This document shows, piece by piece, positions 32,507-36,106 of a stretch of 36,106 bases of DNA. The position numbers and the translations under genes were made by a program. Source of the DNA: Heterotrichella gracilis (taxonomy: Eukaryota > Sar > Xanthophyceae > Tribonematales > Xanthonemataceae); contig JAULBX010027550.1 in assembly GCA_032358255.1 (NCBI GenBank), positions 1-36,106 on the forward strand, given 5' to 3'. Numbering within the stretch: position 1 is the stretch's first letter; every line of letters starts with the position of its first letter. The notes beneath the pieces were generated by a model that was given only the letters and a program-made list of their open reading frames with translations, did no database searches and had not been told where the DNA came from.

Positions 32507-32988
32507 GGAGCGAAGTTGCGATGAGTAAGACTGCACATGCACTGCTTGTGGCGCCAAAACCCATGTGCCTCCAACAAGATGTTTCAACGCTTGTCTGAAT
32601 TTGCGACAACCAGGCAGCACCAGTATAACCTTCCAAAAGTGCTTGTGCAATTCCAAAAGCTAGACGTGTGCGTCGGTGCAGGTACGAAGACAAGGTGCAC
32701 ATGGGCAAACTGCAGCATGCCAGCTGCATGCCAATGACATGCCTTCATAACGAGCAAGTATATCGCGACGAGCAGCACACTGTGTCAAAGAAAGCTTTCT
32801 AGACCGTACCTATTGGCAACTGGGCGATGCAGGGAGCTCGGCAAGAAGCGTGCAGACGGAGAGACGAGCTAGCAGGGTGCCAGATCTCTAGAGGTGGCGT
32901 GCAGTAATCAACCGCACTGCACAGAGCCAGCAAGAAGTGTGAAACAGTGCCGTTGACGCTGGATGAAGAAGTCGCGCAAGAAGGTTGG

Positions 32989-32999
32989 CTATATATAAG
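32989..32999 (+). promoter_or_regulatory. TATA-box-like sequence without an assigned gene
   Basis: CTATATATAAG is a strong TATA-box match on the plus strand and, being nearly palindromic, also on the minus strand. No convincing plus-strand coding region follows. On the minus strand it is 850 bases from the VWD-like ATG, so it would require a long or spliced 5' UTR. Confidence 0.3.
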
Positions 33000-34935
33000 G
33001 TGGGCGAGGGCCATTTTGAAGCGAGGGAAAGGTGCAGGGGTCGCCTGCCACCGAGCGGGCAGCCCTGGCCAAGTGCCCCCTGCCCCTCCCGCCCTTCCAA
33101 TGCCAACAACAAATTGTCAAGCAATTTTGTTGCTGTAAGCTCATATAGAACTGCTTTAAAGCTGTAAAAGCTGCAGCAGACGCTTTTGTTAGCAAGGTTG
33201 CTTGGAACTGGATGTTTTCTCGTTGATGGGGGACATTGGATGGCCAGGTGGCACCCGTGTGGCACGTGCATTGTAAGGAGTTGTTTGCACCATCCAGCTT
33301 GTTGAAACCACACACGTCTTCACAATATTGCAGTCACTTGCGAAGCGGCATGGCTTTCCTGAGGTTGCTCTCAGAGTCGCCAGGAACACTTGTAAGAAGC
33401 AACGCCATTACACGTATAGTAGCTACCTCTGTCAGCTACGCCAGCACATCAGCTATGGTAGGCAGCAACACCACACCTCTCAGAGTGGCCAGGGTCGTTT
33501 GCTGTGCCAACTGTGCTACCGTCAGTGTAACTATTAGGAATAGTCATAGTGCAGTTGTGGTGTATGGGTGAAAGGTGCTGATATCAACAGTGGTACTGGT
33601 GGGGCATGTGTTGGAGTGGTTGCCAGCCTGAGGGGGCTGTGCTGCTAAGCTGCCTAAGGCATCGTGGGTGTGTAAAGTCTGCTCCTGCTGCAGCTGGGTC
33701 ATGGCCCTGGCAGATATAACTGAGCAGACTGTCACTAAGGCCGCTGTTGTCACAGCTTAGTTGTTAAGGGTGGTCTGCAGCTGCTGGAGGTGTACCGTGC
33801 GGACAAAAGCACGCAGCGGTTCTGCCACAACAAGGTCATGGCACTGCCTGATCAGCACCAGCAGTCTGCTAGCAGCAGATCTAGCCCATTTGGCAGCTGG
33901 GTGGGGCGTCAGCTTGCAGGTGGTGGGTAGATGGGACACACCCCAGGTTGTGCTGGCCTCAGCCCTTTGGGCTGGGGCCTCCTAGGCTAGTAGGGCTTGA
34001 ACAACCCTCGCATGACACGCCACACTTGAACGCAGTGGGGCACTTTCGTGCAAGGAGGTGAAAGGGGTGGTAAATACAGCGGGCCAGGGGCAGGGATGTG
34101 GTTCTTGCGGGCAGCAAATAGTTCAAAACGCTTGTGCCAGAATATGGTCACCACTGAATGGCAGCCACCACTCTGGCAACTGGCCCACTTGTAGCGACAA
34201 ACTAAGCTGGTGGGGCTTTGACTTGCAAGTGGTGGGACAAACACTGCCAGTGTGAGGAGAACTGCACATAGTTAAAGATTGACCACGGGGTTTCGTTACG
34301 ATTCTCAGAGATGGGTTGTCGAGAGCAGTGAATTAATGGCTTAGCTGGACTTGAACATAGCTCACATATCAAGTCGTATTAACTGGCTTCTCAGGCAGCA
34401 CCAGCCATGGTTGTAGAATTGTAGCGGGTTATCATGAGTCTCATAACTCTAGGTCATGCACAAGGGCCCAGGTCTGGAAACACAGACTGTTGGTCCTGTA
34501 AATGTGAAGAAGGCTGCATACAGTAACTTATAGCGAAAGGAGCATAGTGTAAGCCTTAGGGCGTGGTCGCCAGTTGTGATGGAAACATAATTGGTGGGAA
34601 ATGGAAAAGGGAATGATCACAAGAAACATAGGGGAATATTTGTGAAACAAGTATTAATATATATTGACGGGGCACAAAATAGGTTGATACACCTGAGTCT
34701 AAGGCTAAACAAATTGGAAGTCCAAGGGAATTAGTGCGCCAAGGTCTAAGTTTGCATGTTCAATCATAAACAATGCGTAAAGATACCGTGCTCTAATGCG
34801 CTATCCATATTGCTGGCAGTATGCTGCGTTGGTATTGCAGCAAGTATCATTATGAACTGCATGCAGACCCCAAAAATCTGCTGCTTGCAGTGCTGAACTG
34901 CTACTAGCCCTCCCTCCCCGGTCCCAGCACACATC

Positions 34936-36106
34936 CTAGTGCAAGAACCACGTGGAGCTCTCAGCCAGCGGCAAGGAGCTGCTTGGCACAGCTGCTGCCT
35001 GCAGTAGCTGCTCCATGGCCATGCGCCTGGGCACGCTGCCTGTCTTCTTGGTCTCGCCCTCGCTCTCACCCTCGTACAGGGCAAAGGGCCCCTCAAAGCC
35101 AAAAAGACCGGTGGGCACCACATAGTCCTGGGTGGAGCCATCCCACTGGGGCTGGCCATCCACCACTGGCAGGGTGTATGCCTTACCGCTGCGCCATGTC
35201 TGGCCAATGACCCCGTGCATGTCGGTGACTGAGCGGTCCAGGATGGATGTGCGGATGTTGACCCACTGGGGCTCGGCGGTGACTGTGAAGGCCATTAGGG
35301 GGGAGCGTAGGGTGAGGGTCTGGCGCCCATCCTCCTTGCCGGACAGGAGGACCACGTTGGCGCCGCGGATGCGCATGGGCTGGGTGGGGGACAGGTAGGC
35401 GGTCACATCCTGGTCAGTCACATACACTGCACAGGGGAGGGAGGAGGGGGGTTAGTGGGGAAGGGGGGATGTAGCGAATATACCGGTATACATTTTTTTG
35501 GTTACCCTAAGTTGGGGTTGTGGTTAACCCTGCAGTAGGGTTTCCACGGTGCCCTCGGTGGGAAGTGTCCTTTGCATGCCAGCAATGCATGCCATTACAA
35601 TGGAGGCATAACTAGCTGGATAACGCCGCTCGCATGGCTACACATGCCAGTGTATTGGGAGTAACCTAGTCACACTATGTTACAGGGCATGCATAAATTG
35701 GACTACAAGATGGTCTGGGGGGTGCATGTAACTGCTCTAAGTGGTGACCGCTGTTGGACGGCGGCCAGCTTGCCCATGCAGCAGGAAAGCATGCAGAGTT
35801 TCCAGCTAGGGTTTGCACCGCCTCACCTCCCAGTGTGCCGTTGCCGCGCGCCTCAACAGCAATCCGTGTGCCGCCCAGCCTGAAGCCCATGAGGGTCATG
35901 TAGTTGTTGGTGATGAGGTCGTTGCCTAGGTTGGAGAACAGCGCGTTGACCTGGAAGCGCTTCTCACTGATGATGTTGAACACGCTGCCTGATGTGCCGT
36001 CAAAGTCAAAGAACTTGCCGTCAAAGCCGCGCACATGGGGGTCGTCACAGCCGCCGCCGGATGGGGCCTCGGAGGGCGCGTTGGGAGTTGGGGATGGGGA
36101 TGGCGA
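34936..36106 (-). CDS. Secreted VWD-like protein, second tandem copy (partial at the right edge)
   Basis: Paralog of the gene at 29914. The terminal exon is 34936-35426, the same 491-base length as in copy one. The preceding exon runs from 35827 to beyond 36106. Intron phase and splice sites match copy one (donor GTGAGG, acceptor TGTGCAG). Protein similarity is high: GTSGSVFNIISEKRFQVNAL, TRIAVEARGNGTLG, VYVTDQDVTAYLSPTQPMRI, MHGVIGQTWRSGKAYTLPV, ending SSTWFLH. Two differences stand out. The linker before the domain is Ser/Pro-rich (SPSPSPTPNAPSEAPSGGG) rather than Gly/Thr-rich. The hallmark GDPHMRGFDG reads DDPHVRGFDG and is preceded by Cys instead of Phe. The signal peptide and Cys-rich exons expected upstream lie outside the window. 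Confidence 0.78.

Larger units (their letters stand above)
32171..34935. other. Long spacer between the two VWD-like genes
   Basis: About 2.8 kb with no recognised gene. Near the first copy it should hold that gene's promoter; near 34320-34930 it is the 3' flank of the second copy. Several 60-110-codon ORFs exist (plus 33236-33571, minus 33987-34244) but none has a known motif. Segments near 33895-33950 and 34203-34240 are related (AGCTGG...GGGGC...CTTGCARGTGGTGGG) and may be remnants of a repeat. A short hairpin and a TATATATAA stretch are listed separately. Confidence 0.45.

Noticed and set aside
33987..34244. Minus-strand ORF of 85 codons
   Set aside because: It looks protein-like in places, but no motif is recognised and flanking in-frame sequence has stops; not enough to call a gene.

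Overview
The window looks like nuclear DNA from a green alga (Chlorophyta, probably Chlorophyceae; a volvocalean such as Haematococcus would fit, but species is a guess). The genes are split into many short GC-rich exons with GT-AG introns that are G/T- or C-rich. The proteins are of algal or plant type: SnRK2 kinases, a PAP/fibrillin, a cyanobacterial/chloroplast-type RNase II, and FAS1 and VWD-like secreted proteins. Three TGTAA motifs, the usual algal poly(A) signal, follow one gene. All gene models were spliced by hand. In each complete model the exon phases add up and the frame stays open from ATG to stop.

Layout. 1-806 (-): mobile-element-like coding sequence running off the left edge, in two overlapping frames, with a motif resembling PCIF1-type methyltransferases. 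807-1644: intergenic with a 45-bp-period repeat. 1645-3253 (-): ribosomal protein bL9, probably mitochondrial, 187 aa, 4 exons. 3254-3949: divergent promoter region. 3950-9320 (+): RNase II/R-family exoribonuclease, 867 aa, 10 exons. 10522-13215 (+) and 14893-18797 (+): tandem SnRK2-type kinases of 348 and 354 aa with matching phase-0 intron positions. 18798-20788: gene-poor. 20789-24617 (+): secreted FAS1 protein with a Cys-rich N-terminal module and a PAN/Apple-like C-terminal module, 388 aa, 8 exons. 25523-28790 (+): plastid PAP/fibrillin with an apparent GC-AG first intron and a C-terminal membrane hairpin, 349 aa, 7 exons. 29914-32137 (-): secreted VWD-like protein, 426 aa, 4 exons. 34936-36106 (-): its tandem paralog, cut by the right edge.

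How the genes relate. bL9 and the RNase are divergent neighbours that probably both serve organelle gene expression. The SnRK2 pair and the VWD-like pair are local tandem duplications that have diverged: the kinases in the C-terminal tail and intron count, the VWD pair in the linker and the start of the GDPH motif. I found no CRISPR, rRNA, confident tRNA or bacterial-type operon. No coherent new multi-gene system is evident. The most interesting items are the unusual conserved-motif states in both kinases, the fibrillin with a membrane tail, the VWD-like tandem pair, the exon-start duplication in the bL9 intron, and the frameshifted element at the left edge.
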